From the IMG/VR virus record IMGVR_UViG_3300026097_000876, positions 124,001 to 188,000 of that record: a stretch of 64,000 bases of DNA. One strand, written 5' to 3'. The number at the start of each line of letters is the position of its first letter. The first letter of the stretch is position 1. Origin of the DNA: a virus. Of this stretch, positions 44,987 through 53,088 are shown piece by piece. The notes beneath the pieces were generated by a model, which saw nothing but the letters and a program-made list of their open reading frames with translations, was not told the DNA's origin and searched no databases. A program made the position numbers and the translations under genes.

Positions 44987-45940
44987 TTAAAATAACATAC
45001 TAAAAAGCAATGATCTGTTAGTACTTATCAATTCGTCTTCGTAGTCATACTTGTTTTTGTACCAAACGCCAGTATTTCCTATATCAGGATCTTTTGCATA
45101 GATAGCAATATCTGTAGCACTTGACGCAAGCACGGTACTGTCATCAATAACTGGCATTCTTAATGCACTATCAATTTTAACAAAAGAAGATCCTTGACTG
45201 CTAAGTTCTAAGTCGCTGCCGCTAGTTGTTGTCGAAATTGTGTTATCTTGAAAAATAATACTTTCAATTTCTGTGCTGTTATTTCTAAACAATGCAACTT
45301 CGTTGCTATCAATTACAACTCTAAATGCACTTACTCCCCCGTCTAAACTTCCGTCAAATAAGTTAAGTGCAGAATCACCTCTTTCAATTGATTGAATTGT
45401 AATAGTTTGAATACCTGTTGTAATAGCATCGTCTACATATCGCTTGTTAGGAATATCATCGTCATCAGTGACTTGTTGTTCGTAATCGTTTGTTCCGCTA
45501 ACACTGATAACACCAGTACTACTGTTAATTAAATATAAGTCTCCGCCACCGGTTGTAATTGAGTTTGTTTTAATTCCCAGTGTTGCATTTGCACCGTCCC
45601 TAAAGACAAAAGTGCCTGGTTTATTAGTTTGTGTTATCGGATCGTTATGTGTTATAGTTTCGTCAAAAACAATAAATGCGTCTTGTTCGGTCCCCCGATC
45701 AACTTGTAGTCCAGCAGTGTTTAATGTAACTCCTGCGCCTGTTTCTCCAAAGTTAACTGTGATAATATTATCTTCAATATTAAGAGTTTCGGAGTTAACA
45801 GTAGTTGTAGTACCTTGAACTTCGATATTTCCAGTAAACACAACTTTACCTACTTGGGCACCAGTATCAAGAGTGACTGTGTTACCCGAAGGTACTTTTA
45901 CAGTATAATTTCCACTGTTTACATTTAAAATCTTTGACAT
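44987..45940 (-). CDS. Virion protein, fibre-like
   Basis: 317 aa. It starts SKILNVNSGNYTVKVPSGNTVTLDTGAQVGKVVFTGNIEVQGTTTTVNSETLNIEDNIITVNFG, a beta-repeat lead found in many marine T4-like fibre proteins. The middle DDDDIPNKRYVDDAI is a fibre-type (K)xYVD motif. The C-terminus has LASSATDIAIYAKDPDIGNTGVWYKN. No enzymatic motif. It is the second gene after the 46483 late box. Confidence 0.6.
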   Translation of the reverse strand: MSKILNVNSGNYTVKVPSGNTVTLDTGAQVGKVVFTGNIEVQGTTTTVNSETLNIEDNIITVNFGETGAGVTLNTAGLQVDRGTEQDAFIVFDETITHNDPITQTNKPGTFVFRDGANATLGIKTNSITTGGGDLYLINSSTGVISVSGTNDYEQQVTDDDDIPNKRYVDDAITTGIQTITIQSIERGDSALNLFDGSLDGGVSAFRVVIDSNEVALFRNNSTEIESIIFQDNTISTTTSGSDLELSSQGSSFVKIDSALRMPVIDDSTVLASSATDIAIYAKDPDIGNTGVWYKNKYDYEDELISTNRSLLFSMLF

Positions 45941-45977
45941 AATGTTTCCTAAAAACGGGGGATTTCTCCCCCTTATA

Positions 45978-46385
45978 TTAGATTGCTGTTAATACAATGT
46001 AATCGTTTGTACTATCGTTTTCTAATACCCAAGTATATCTGTTGCCTGAAAAGTCAGTTGCAACACGCTTTGTGATTTTTGCAATGTTAATTTCAGTGCC
46101 AGATGGTGTAGTTCCTGCTGGATAACCAAACAGTCTCATTTCTCCAGCGGCATTAGGTGTTGAATTCTGAAGTACACATGTAGTTGTACTTGTTGAATCT
46201 TTTAGGTTAGTTGTGTCTAAGTTAGCTTCCTGTGCTACAACAAAAGTTTTTGCTCCGCGTTGCTTTACAATGCCGCCATCTGTTCTTAATTGTGTGTCGT
46301 AAAATTCTACTCTTACACCAGTGTTGCTTGTTGCTTCACCAATTACGTTAACACCATTTATATCTTTTGCTAATGGTCTACCCAT
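45978..46385 (-). CDS. Small virion protein of unknown function
   Basis: 135 aa, first gene of the late unit after gp23. GRPLAKDINGVNVIGEA... GGIVKQRGAKTFVVAQEA... TKRVATDFSGNRYTWVLENDSTNDYIVLTAI. All-beta composition; the phrase KQRGAKTFVVA followed by a Val-rich C-terminus is reminiscent of marine phage head-associated proteins, but I cannot name the family. Strong Shine-Dalgarno AAAGGAG just upstream, preceded by a hairpin-containing leader, suggests high expression. Confidence 0.55.
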   Translation of the reverse strand: MGRPLAKDINGVNVIGEATSNTGVRVEFYDTQLRTDGGIVKQRGAKTFVVAQEANLDTTNLKDSTSTTTCVLQNSTPNAAGEMRLFGYPAGTTPSGTEINIAKITKRVATDFSGNRYTWVLENDSTNDYIVLTAI

Positions 46386-46482
46386 GATTATTTCTCCTTT
46401 GTTTAATCATTGCCGTTCTAGGGTCTACGCGGTGGATTTCCGCATAAGTCCTACTCTAAGGTAGGCTCCTATATGACAATAG
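46386..46482 (-). promoter_or_regulatory. Structured late-mRNA leader
   Basis: About 95 nt between the late box and the 135-aa gene. Minus-strand hairpins: CCTAC-CTTAGA-GTAGG (46466-46451) and GCGG-AAATCCA-CCGC (around 46444-46430). The strong Shine-Dalgarno lies beyond both. Possibly stabilises an abundant late message. Confidence 0.4.
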
Positions 46483-46490
46483 TATTTATC
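46483..46490 (-). promoter_or_regulatory. Late promoter box GATAAATA
   Basis: GATAAATA on the minus strand, directly after the gp23 terminator, starting the small-virion-protein unit. Confidence 0.65.
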
Positions 46491-46502
46491 ATTATTACCA
46501 AT

Positions 46503-46533
46503 CAAAAAAATAGGCCCCGAAGGGCCTATTTTA
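46503..46533 (-). terminator. Intrinsic terminator after gp23 (UUCG tetraloop)
   Basis: On the minus strand AAATAGGCCC-TTCG-GGGCCTATTTTTTT: a GC-rich stem capped by a TTCG tetraloop and followed by a T-run, 20 bases after the gp23 stop. A classic strong rho-independent terminator, isolating the capsid message from the next late promoter. Confidence 0.9.
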
Positions 46534-46553
46534 CATTTAACATCAAACAGTTA

Positions 46554-47717
46554 TTAGCTGAATGATACGTTTCCGTTAGTAATACCAACAAGACCTAAGT
46601 AGTCTGCTGCATTACCTAGTGAAGATGCTACGTTAGATAGCTCAACATAACCATAACGTGTCATAAATGATACGACTGGCTCAAATGTTGATGGATCTAG
46701 TACAACACCACTGCTCATCAATGGAATATAAGGAGCATAGAACGCAGGTGCGTCTGATTCGCTTGAACCCTTATAACCAACTAGAACGCCTGTGCTGTCA
46801 GCTGCATATGCATCAACGTATACTTTCATTGCATTGTTCAAAGTACCAACCATCTTAGTGTTAGTTGGAGCTTCAAAAGTGCCTTCAGTTGTACGTGCAA
46901 ATGCTGAAGTTGTCGCAGACTGTAGGATTGTTAACGCAAATGGTGAAACCACCGCGTAGTTACCTGCACCACGACGTGTTCTAGCTGCAATGTTGTTTGC
47001 AACTTTGTTGATTTGAACAGCTAACGCCGCATGCTCGTCACCAACAAATGTAGCTGTACCAGAAACTGCTGCTTGATCATATGTTTCTTGATTTCCACCA
47101 GCTAGGCTGCGTAGAGATGATAGAATCTCTTGATCAATTTCAGCGGTAATTTCTTGTGCTAATGCTGCCATGATCTCAGCTTCGATGTCAATGCCCTGTT
47201 GAGCTTGTGCATCTTGAGCCGCTTCAAAAGTCCAGCGAGCTGATAGCTTTCTGGTTTTTGCTTCGACTGTTTGCTTTAAGATCTGGATGCTTAGACGCTT
47301 ACCAGCTGTACCTTCAAGTGATGCTGTTGCATCAGCTTTGTCAGTAGAGCCACCGCCTGAATAACCAGCACCAATTTTAAATGGCGATAGTGCTTCTTCA
47401 CCTGCAGTTACATCATCAAATGAATCTGCATAGCGTACTCTTAATGTGTGGATTTGACCCACTGGACCTGTCATTGGCTGAACACCAACCAACTCGTTTG
47501 CAATAACGGTCGGCATAACACGTCTAATTACCGGAAGGATAACACGATTTAATGTAGCAACATTACCTGCACTAGATGCACCTGCTGTTGCAGTCTCTGC
47601 TAAATACTTCTTTGTATTTTCTAGAGTAACACCCATTACTGATTTCTTATTGCCTTCAAGGCCTTCAAGAAGTGCAGTTTTTGTATCCTGCCAGCGACTC
47701 TCTAATAGTTCTGACAT
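46554..47717 (-). CDS. gp23: Major capsid protein gp23
   Basis: 387 aa, T4 gp23 family (HK97-like fold). Characteristic segments: NVATLNRVILPVIRRVMPTVIANELVGVQPMTGPVGQIHTLRVRY (split here into the conserved VMPTVIANELVGVQPM core) and QINKVANNIAARTRRGAGNY. The N-terminal LAE at residues 39-41 (before TATAGASS) is a good gp21 cleavage site of the (I/L)xE type, giving a mature protein of about 346 aa. It is shorter than T4 gp23 (521 aa), as usual for marine relatives. It forms the hexamers of the head. Order gp20...gp21-gp22-gp23 is as in T4, and it is the last gene before a strong terminator. Confidence 0.97.
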   Translation of the reverse strand: MSELLESRWQDTKTALLEGLEGNKKSVMGVTLENTKKYLAETATAGASSAGNVATLNRVILPVIRRVMPTVIANELVGVQPMTGPVGQIHTLRVRYADSFDDVTAGEEALSPFKIGAGYSGGGSTDKADATASLEGTAGKRLSIQILKQTVEAKTRKLSARWTFEAAQDAQAQQGIDIEAEIMAALAQEITAEIDQEILSSLRSLAGGNQETYDQAAVSGTATFVGDEHAALAVQINKVANNIAARTRRGAGNYAVVSPFALTILQSATTSAFARTTEGTFEAPTNTKMVGTLNNAMKVYVDAYAADSTGVLVGYKGSSESDAPAFYAPYIPLMSSGVVLDPSTFEPVVSFMTRYGYVELSNVASSLGNAADYLGLVGITNGNVSFS

Positions 47718-47727
47718 TGTTTTCTCC

Positions 47728-48828
47728 TTATTTCAATCCTGCAAGTCTTCTTAAATCTACTACGTTGTCCGATGTAGATTTGCTTGCATCTATGTCAATG
47801 TTTTCTTTGTTGCCTGTAATTGTTGTGCCTTCGGTCAGTGTTGCCTTGGTTTCCTTCACTGGTGTGTTTCCTGCTACTACGCTAGGAATATACTTTTCAA
47901 ACTGTGTTTGTAATTTGTTAGTCTGAACAGATTCCAGTAAGTCTGTCATAATGTCTCTTTGGTTCTTGTTTAGAGGACCAAGTAGTTCATTCATTACTTT
48001 ACTTCTCGTAGCAGAATCTTGAACACGTTTGATTTCAGCATCTTTGCTTTCTACCAATGTTGACTTTTCATCTGCTAGTGTTTTAGCTTCAGCTAATTGC
48101 TTATCTTTTAGCTCAACTACTTTTAGTAATTTTGCAGTTTCAGATTTTTCATTAAGATAGCTGTTTTGATATTCGTTTGCAAATGCTTCAAACATTTTGC
48201 GTCCAAAATCATTACGTCTTGCTGACTCAATATCTTCTTTTAGTTGAGTAATTTCTTTATTAAGACCTTTCTCAACAGTTTCTGAAACTAGTTGTGTTGC
48301 GCCGGAGATAAACTTTTGTCTAACTGTAGCTAGATGTGTTTTAGCTTCGCGTACTAGGCGTACTTTTGTTTCAGCTAAATCTTTCTTATCTTCATAAAAC
48401 TCTGCAATCTCTTTAGACAAAGAGTCAACAACAAATTCTTCTAACTTTCCAAATTTGTCAGCCATAAGTTTCTGATCTTCGTGTAGTTCGCCAATTTCTT
48501 TCGATAACTGATCTACAACAAAGTTTTTCATTAGGTCTGCATTTTCATGCATTGCAATTGTATACTTTGCTCTAGCTTCAGCTAATTGTTGACGATCTTC
48601 TGAAAACTCAGTAATTTCTTCCGCGAGTCTTTCTTCAAGCATTTTATCAATGGCTTCTACCATTGTAGCTTTATCATGCTCATACTTTTGAGCAAATTCT
48701 TCGCGAAGTTGTGCTGTGGCTTGCATTTTGTTCTCATGAACTCTTGCATTCCATGCTTCTTCGATCTCTGTCTTGATGTCTTCTGAAATTGCGTTATTTT
48801 CAAAGAGTGCTTTCAGTGCATCTAACAT
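47728..48828 (-). CDS. gp22: Prohead scaffold protein gp22
   Basis: 366 aa, almost entirely charged alpha-helix and coiled coil, as expected for the T4 gp22 core scaffold that is degraded by gp21 after assembly. Residues about 60-175 contain tandem ~35-residue units with (V/L)(V)D.LSKEI.E..ED...(L/M)A(E/D) (for example VVDQLSKEIGELHED and VVDSLSKEIAEFYED). LTEGTTITG near the C-terminus is a likely (L)xE cleavage site. Position between gp21 and gp23 and the 10-base gap to gp23 confirm the call. Confidence 0.93.
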   Translation of the reverse strand: MLDALKALFENNAISEDIKTEIEEAWNARVHENKMQATAQLREEFAQKYEHDKATMVEAIDKMLEERLAEEITEFSEDRQQLAEARAKYTIAMHENADLMKNFVVDQLSKEIGELHEDQKLMADKFGKLEEFVVDSLSKEIAEFYEDKKDLAETKVRLVREAKTHLATVRQKFISGATQLVSETVEKGLNKEITQLKEDIESARRNDFGRKMFEAFANEYQNSYLNEKSETAKLLKVVELKDKQLAEAKTLADEKSTLVESKDAEIKRVQDSATRSKVMNELLGPLNKNQRDIMTDLLESVQTNKLQTQFEKYIPSVVAGNTPVKETKATLTEGTTITGNKENIDIDASKSTSDNVVDLRRLAGLK

Positions 48829-48841
48829 TTCTTTCTCCTAA

Positions 48842-49477
48842 TTATCGGAGACCGTTGATAATGTTAACCAACGATTCCTTCAAGTATTTCTGAGCCTTTT
48901 CATCGCCATTTAATTCGCGAGCCAATTCATATGCCTTATACCCACCACGAGTATTCATTAAGTGCTCATAGATAGGCGTTGGATACGCCCCCGGAGCACT
49001 TGGTTGGGCAACGGCATCAACAGTAATAATTTCAAACTCGCTGACTTCGCCGCTTCCGTCTTCTTTAACATTTCCTGAACCCCTAGATGAGACTCCTAGT
49101 TTAACACCATTTTGTATCATAGTGCTAACTAGGTTTCCCATTGGAGTTGGAATTATTTTTAGTTTTCCATAACCATTTGGTCCGTCCATCCACATACTTG
49201 TAATCATGTGAGAAACGCGATCAAGGTTAATATTAAGTCCGTCTGGATGATCAACTTCACCTAACACACTATATCCGCCTTGAATTTGATCGTTGAGCGT
49301 GTTGACAGCCCTACTGATCTCACCTACGGGATATACACGTTGGTTAGCGTTTCTTACACCACCTTGAATGCAGATACCTTTTAGATACAGGTCCTTACCA
49401 CCTGCATCATTTTCAGTAGTCTCTACGACCATTTCGGCTTGGTCAAATGATAGTGTTTCGGTTAAGTTTAGCATCAA
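48842..49477 (-). CDS. gp21: Prohead protease gp21
   Basis: 211 aa serine protease of the T4 gp21 / herpesvirus-assemblin-like fold. Candidate catalytic residues: His77 in LGEVDHPDG, Ser130/131 in LGVSSRG, and Asp154 in ITVDAVAQPS. The substrate rule (I/L)xE is met by sites in gp23, gp22 and the candidate internal protein at 56496-57227. It matures the prohead by cutting scaffold and capsid proteins and itself. Neighbours gp67-like (6-base gap) and gp22 (13-base gap) are as in T4. Confidence 0.95.
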   Translation of the reverse strand: MMLNLTETLSFDQAEMVVETTENDAGGKDLYLKGICIQGGVRNANQRVYPVGEISRAVNTLNDQIQGGYSVLGEVDHPDGLNINLDRVSHMITSMWMDGPNGYGKLKIIPTPMGNLVSTMIQNGVKLGVSSRGSGNVKEDGSGEVSEFEIITVDAVAQPSAPGAYPTPIYEHLMNTRGGYKAYELARELNGDEKAQKYLKESLVNIINGLR

Positions 49478-49483
49478 ACTTCC

Positions 49484-50383
49484 TTAAGAACCAATTACTG
49501 AACCAGTATCAGCTCCACTTTCGCCTGGGCCCTTTTTCTCAGCGCCGTGGCCTTTAGCGTTTGACTTAAATGTGCTACCTGCTTTACCGCCTGGTACATT
49601 CTCTTGGTTTAGATTCATGTCCTTTGCAGCTGCAGCTTTACCGCCTTTTTCTTCGCCACCTTGATTTAGGTTGCTAGCAGTTCCGCCCATGTTGTTAGCA
49701 CTTGATACAGGAGATGTTGATTTTTCCGAAGTGTTTTTCGGCTCTTTAACTGTTTCAACATATTCTCTCATTTGCTCTGCTTGTGATTTTTTACCTTCAT
49801 AAGCAAAAGTGTCGTTTTCTACGCTAAGTTCGGAATCGTCAAATGACTCTTCCTTTGCATCTTCATCACCTTCTGGCTCCATGTCTGACATATCGCCATC
49901 GTCGTCGTTGGCATCCATGTTATCCATGTCGCCGTCGTCGCCGTCCATCATTCTTTCGAATTCTTTTTTAAGGTCATCAAGTGCATCTTCTAGGTCAACA
50001 ACGCGATCTTCAATTTCTTCTTCACCGTCATTGTCCATATCTGTCATGTCATCATCTTCTGGATCTTTGATGTCGTTTTCTAGGTCATCGGTTTGATCCA
50101 TAGGTTCTTCAGATGTAAACATATCAAAATCTTCTTCAACTTCTTCTTCAGTTGACTCGTCAAATTCTTCGTCAGTTGTTTCGTCTAAATCTTCGTCAGT
50201 TGTTTCGTCTAAATCTTCTTCAGCTGATTCGTCAACTTCTAACTCTTCTATATCCGACTCGAGCATGTTCTCGTAAATCGAACGTGACTTTTCAATTACA
50301 AATTCATGAAATAACTGATCTGCTCCTTCGCGATCGTTATTGACTAATTTTTCGAGCATTTGCTCTAATTTATTATCTGCCAT
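49484..50383 (-). CDS. Prohead core protein, gp67-like, with expanded acidic domain
   Basis: 299 aa. The N-terminal ~45 residues (KLEQMLEKLVNNDREGADQLFHEFVIEKSR) resemble the helical lead of T4 gp67, followed, as in gp67, by a very acidic tract: residues about 45-200 are dominated by Asp/Glu, with repeats of DLDETTDE. The C-terminal 100 residues are Gly/Asn/Lys-rich and low-complexity (NNMGGTASNLNQGGEE). T4 gp67 is about 80 aa, so this is a much longer version. T4 gp67 is a core component cleaved by gp21. The match rests on layout and position, not on strong sequence identity. Confidence 0.6.
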   Translation of the reverse strand: MADNKLEQMLEKLVNNDREGADQLFHEFVIEKSRSIYENMLESDIEELEVDESAEEDLDETTDEDLDETTDEEFDESTEEEVEEDFDMFTSEEPMDQTDDLENDIKDPEDDDMTDMDNDGEEEIEDRVVDLEDALDDLKKEFERMMDGDDGDMDNMDANDDDGDMSDMEPEGDEDAKEESFDDSELSVENDTFAYEGKKSQAEQMREYVETVKEPKNTSEKSTSPVSSANNMGGTASNLNQGGEEKGGKAAAAKDMNLNQENVPGGKAGSTFKSNAKGHGAEKKGPGESGADTGSVIGS

Positions 50384-50492
50384 TGTTTTCTCCTATAAAT
50401 GTTATTCGTAAGGCTGTCTAATATTATTTACAGTTTGATTAAAAAATAGGTGCTAAACGGTGTCAAAACGACTCGTTTTAAAATTAAACTGT

Positions 50493-51092
50493 TTAAAAAT
50501 CATAATATCTTTTAAATTCGCTTAAAGTTATATGTGACAAATTAGTGCATTTCTTTAAATGTTTAGGAATAAAATCATCATTATCTTCTACAACTCTAAT
50601 ATATTTTATATTTTTATGAGTGTCACATGTTGAAGTAGTTTGTCTTTCCCAGTTACCAAAATAGGTTGCTGGCTCGCCTTTTTTCTTGTAATTGTGTGTC
50701 CCTGCATACAAGTTATTTACTTTTGATTTATTCCCGTGTTCGTCTGCTAACCCATGAAAATCAAAACCAAGAATGTAAATTGTATCATGCTTATGAGTGC
50801 TTGCTAGCCATAATGCTGTTGGTCCACTACTCCAGCCTTTGCTAGGTTGAAAAAAGTTAAAACCTTGCATTCCATTATATTGTTTGTTAGGATTAGTCCA
50901 GACTTCGTGTTCCATCTGCCATTTAGATTGATTGATTTCTAGAATCATTTTTACATCTACGGCTACTAGATAATCAGGATCAAAATGTCTGTAAAGTGCA
51001 TTACATCCATATATTTTTCCGTAATTTTTTAAATGATATAAATCAATACTTTTACGACTTTCGCCGTTTCCGAGTACGAACGCTACTGTCAT
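50493..51092 (-). CDS. GT42/MptE-like Rossmann protein of unknown role in head cluster
   Basis: 199 aa. VAFVLGNGESRKSIDLYHLKNYGKIYGCNALYRHF near the start and GWSSGPTALWLASTHKHDTIYILGFDFHG in the middle match the spacing of GNGxS...F.CN and SG...A..LG...I.L.G.D.. found in GT42-type sialyltransferases and the related DUF115/MptE-like fold. It sits between portal-proximal gp20 genes and the gp67-like gene, a place not occupied by an enzyme in T4. It may transfer a sugar to a virion or host glycan, but catalytic residues of GT42 are not clearly all present. Confidence in the fold is moderate. Confidence 0.45.
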   Translation of the reverse strand: MTVAFVLGNGESRKSIDLYHLKNYGKIYGCNALYRHFDPDYLVAVDVKMILEINQSKWQMEHEVWTNPNKQYNGMQGFNFFQPSKGWSSGPTALWLASTHKHDTIYILGFDFHGLADEHGNKSKVNNLYAGTHNYKKKGEPATYFGNWERQTTSTCDTHKNIKYIRVVEDNDDFIPKHLKKCTNLSHITLSEFKRYYDF

Positions 51093-51101
51093 TTACAATC
51101 T

Positions 51102-51347
51102 CTATGCTTCGATTTGTGCTTGTGCTTGTATTCCGTACATTTGACGAACAAAGACTAGTTCTTTTTCTTTTTCTTCGTTGTGTAGTTCTGATGCTTTACG
51201 TGCTTTATTAATTTGACTTAGTGTGAGTCTAGTTTTTCTAGTGTCGTCACGTTGTACAATGCTTTCGTCATCTGTAGCATCGTAAGACTTGTCCTCTATA
51301 GGATCAAGTGTTTCTTTATCAAAATAAAATAATTCTCGTAGTATCAT
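51102..51347 (-). CDS. Small protein next to gp20 (possible prohead core component)
   Basis: 81 aa, highly charged: ILRELFYFDKETLDPIEDKSYDATDDESIVQRDDTRKTRLTLSQINKARKASELHNEEKEKELVFVRQMYG. Predicted helical C-terminal half. Small charged genes in this position (gp67/gp68 in T4) are core proteins, but the similarity is only positional. It lies 14 bases after gp20 and 9 bases before the GT42-like gene. Confidence 0.55.
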   Translation of the reverse strand: MILRELFYFDKETLDPIEDKSYDATDDESIVQRDDTRKTRLTLSQINKARKASELHNEEKEKELVFVRQMYGIQAQAQIEA

Positions 51348-51361
51348 ATTATTATTTATGC

Positions 51362-53080
51362 CTATTCAGGTGCTTCGTCGGGTACTTCAGTTACTGCATC
51401 ATCTCCGCCAGCGTCGCCCGGTTCTACTGTAGGTGCTTCGTCATCCGGAGCAACATCAACACCGCTATCTAAATCAGCACTGATACCTGCTCCGCTAATA
51501 CCGGCTCCTCGCATTTCTGCGCTTGCATCAGTAGGAGAAGTAACTAAGTTTTCATCGTTTTCTTCTCTCCACATTCTTTCGTTTTCTGCAAGTTCTGCTT
51601 CTGACAATCCTAAGAATCGTTTCATTGCATATCTATTAGACATAAACGGAATTGCTTGTATCTGTGTGAAAGTACCTATTCTTTGATTATCTAGCTCGCT
51701 TTGTCTATAACTGGCAAAATTCTGCGGTGGCTGAAAAAGTAAATCAAACATTGCTACATCAATGTTTACTCCTTTTTCTATTAGATATTTTTTAAATTCT
51801 TGATTAAAAATTTCTGCAACTAAATTTTGAAGCCTTTCGCAATACTTGTTAAAACGTAATTCTTGAATATATGCTGTTCCAACACGACCGTCATTAAATT
51901 GACCTGCTCCTTCGTCTTGTGCAGCACTAGGTAAGTAAGAACTAGGAATACGTAGTCCGCGAATAAGTTTATTAGTAAAATATTTTAAATCGTCAATTTC
52001 GCCTAAGTTTGTGCCGCCTGGTAAAGTTTCAACTTTAGAACCTCTGCCTTCTGCTGTTTGGGGGAAGAAGTAGTCTTCGTTGATTGACAGAGGATTATAT
52101 GAACTGTCTATGACGTTAGTGCCTCCTCCTGTCTTGGATGGGATCCGTCTTTGATGAATTTCCGTTTTTACACGCTCCACAAACTGCATAGCAAGGTGTG
52201 AAGGCATGTTGCCCACATCAACGTAGAATACTCTTCTTTCTGGAGCTCTTTGTGTTCTATATATAATAATAGCATCTTCGAGTAATTCTTTTTGCTTGTA
52301 TACTTTAAAAATACTTTCTAATAAACTGTTACCGAAAGGTGCATTGTTATCTAGACCTTCACTTAAACTTAAATGCACAATATGTTCTGCATTAACAGCA
52401 AGTTCTTTAGTCTTATCGTGTCCGCCAAATCTTGATCCAGATTGTTGAGATGCATTTCCAACCATGCCTCGAACACCGCCTGTTAAGTATCCGTCGCCGC
52501 CTCCAGTTACATTACCATTAGTTGTATAAGGAGTAGTAGCAACCTTGTCTACAAAATTAAAGTTGATATCTTTAACAACATATTGTTCAGGCCTTTTGCC
52601 TTCGCTTTCATTTACAATAATACTTGAAACTTTTGCAGGGTCAATATGATACCATACCTTAGTTTCTGGATCGCGAATAAAAAATGCATCTCCATATTTG
52701 AATACATTTCGAACAATTCTAAACATTCTTGTACCAAAATCATTCATTTTGTGCCATTGCTGTAGGTACTGTTCTAAGATCTTAACTTCTGTATTAGTGG
52801 CACTTTGTTTAAAGTCTAAGCTAAAACTAGTTTTATTTACTGGATTTTGCTGTGTACAAAACTCAGCAAGTATATCTAAGGCAGCATTTACCTCAGAGTC
52901 CATATCCATAACATTATACTGACCGTAACGTTCAACTCTGTTTGGCGCACCTACATAGACATCAGGCAAGAAACTACTGTAGTTTGAACGTGCTGGTCCA
53001 GGTTGAGATCCAGTACTAGACAAAGGACTTTTTATTCCTGCATCTACGTCAACTGGTGTAAAATATCTTTTCCAACTCAT
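51362..53080 (-). CDS. gp20: Portal vertex protein gp20
   Basis: 572 aa, T4 gp20 family. Characteristic segments: MDMDSEVNAALDILAEFCTQ, DPAKVSSIIVNESEG, EDAIIIYRTQRAPERRVFYVDVGNMP, GRGSKVETLPGGTNLGEIDDLKYF and LPSAAQDEGAGQFNDGRVG. It forms the dodecameric portal through which DNA is packaged and to which the neck attaches. The C-terminus is extended by an acidic Asp/Gly/Glu-rich tail (about residues 520-572). It is the conserved marker gene used for marine T4-like phage surveys. Upstream gap to the tape-measure-like gene is 8 bases. Confidence 0.97.
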   Translation of the reverse strand: MSWKRYFTPVDVDAGIKSPLSSTGSQPGPARSNYSSFLPDVYVGAPNRVERYGQYNVMDMDSEVNAALDILAEFCTQQNPVNKTSFSLDFKQSATNTEVKILEQYLQQWHKMNDFGTRMFRIVRNVFKYGDAFFIRDPETKVWYHIDPAKVSSIIVNESEGKRPEQYVVKDINFNFVDKVATTPYTTNGNVTGGGDGYLTGGVRGMVGNASQQSGSRFGGHDKTKELAVNAEHIVHLSLSEGLDNNAPFGNSLLESIFKVYKQKELLEDAIIIYRTQRAPERRVFYVDVGNMPSHLAMQFVERVKTEIHQRRIPSKTGGGTNVIDSSYNPLSINEDYFFPQTAEGRGSKVETLPGGTNLGEIDDLKYFTNKLIRGLRIPSSYLPSAAQDEGAGQFNDGRVGTAYIQELRFNKYCERLQNLVAEIFNQEFKKYLIEKGVNIDVAMFDLLFQPPQNFASYRQSELDNQRIGTFTQIQAIPFMSNRYAMKRFLGLSEAELAENERMWREENDENLVTSPTDASAEMRGAGISGAGISADLDSGVDVAPDDEAPTVEPGDAGGDDAVTEVPDEAPE

Positions 53081-53088
53081 TTATTTTC

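Noticed and set aside
50465-50479. AAAACG-ACT-CGTTTT hairpin after the GT42-like gene
   Set aside because: Stem of only six bp with a weak T-tract; not strong enough to call a terminator.
51353-51360. CATAAATA late-like box on the minus strand before the 81-aa gene
   Set aside because: It lies only about six bases before the start codon, so the transcript would be almost leaderless; likely chance in AT-rich DNA. Recorded but not called.
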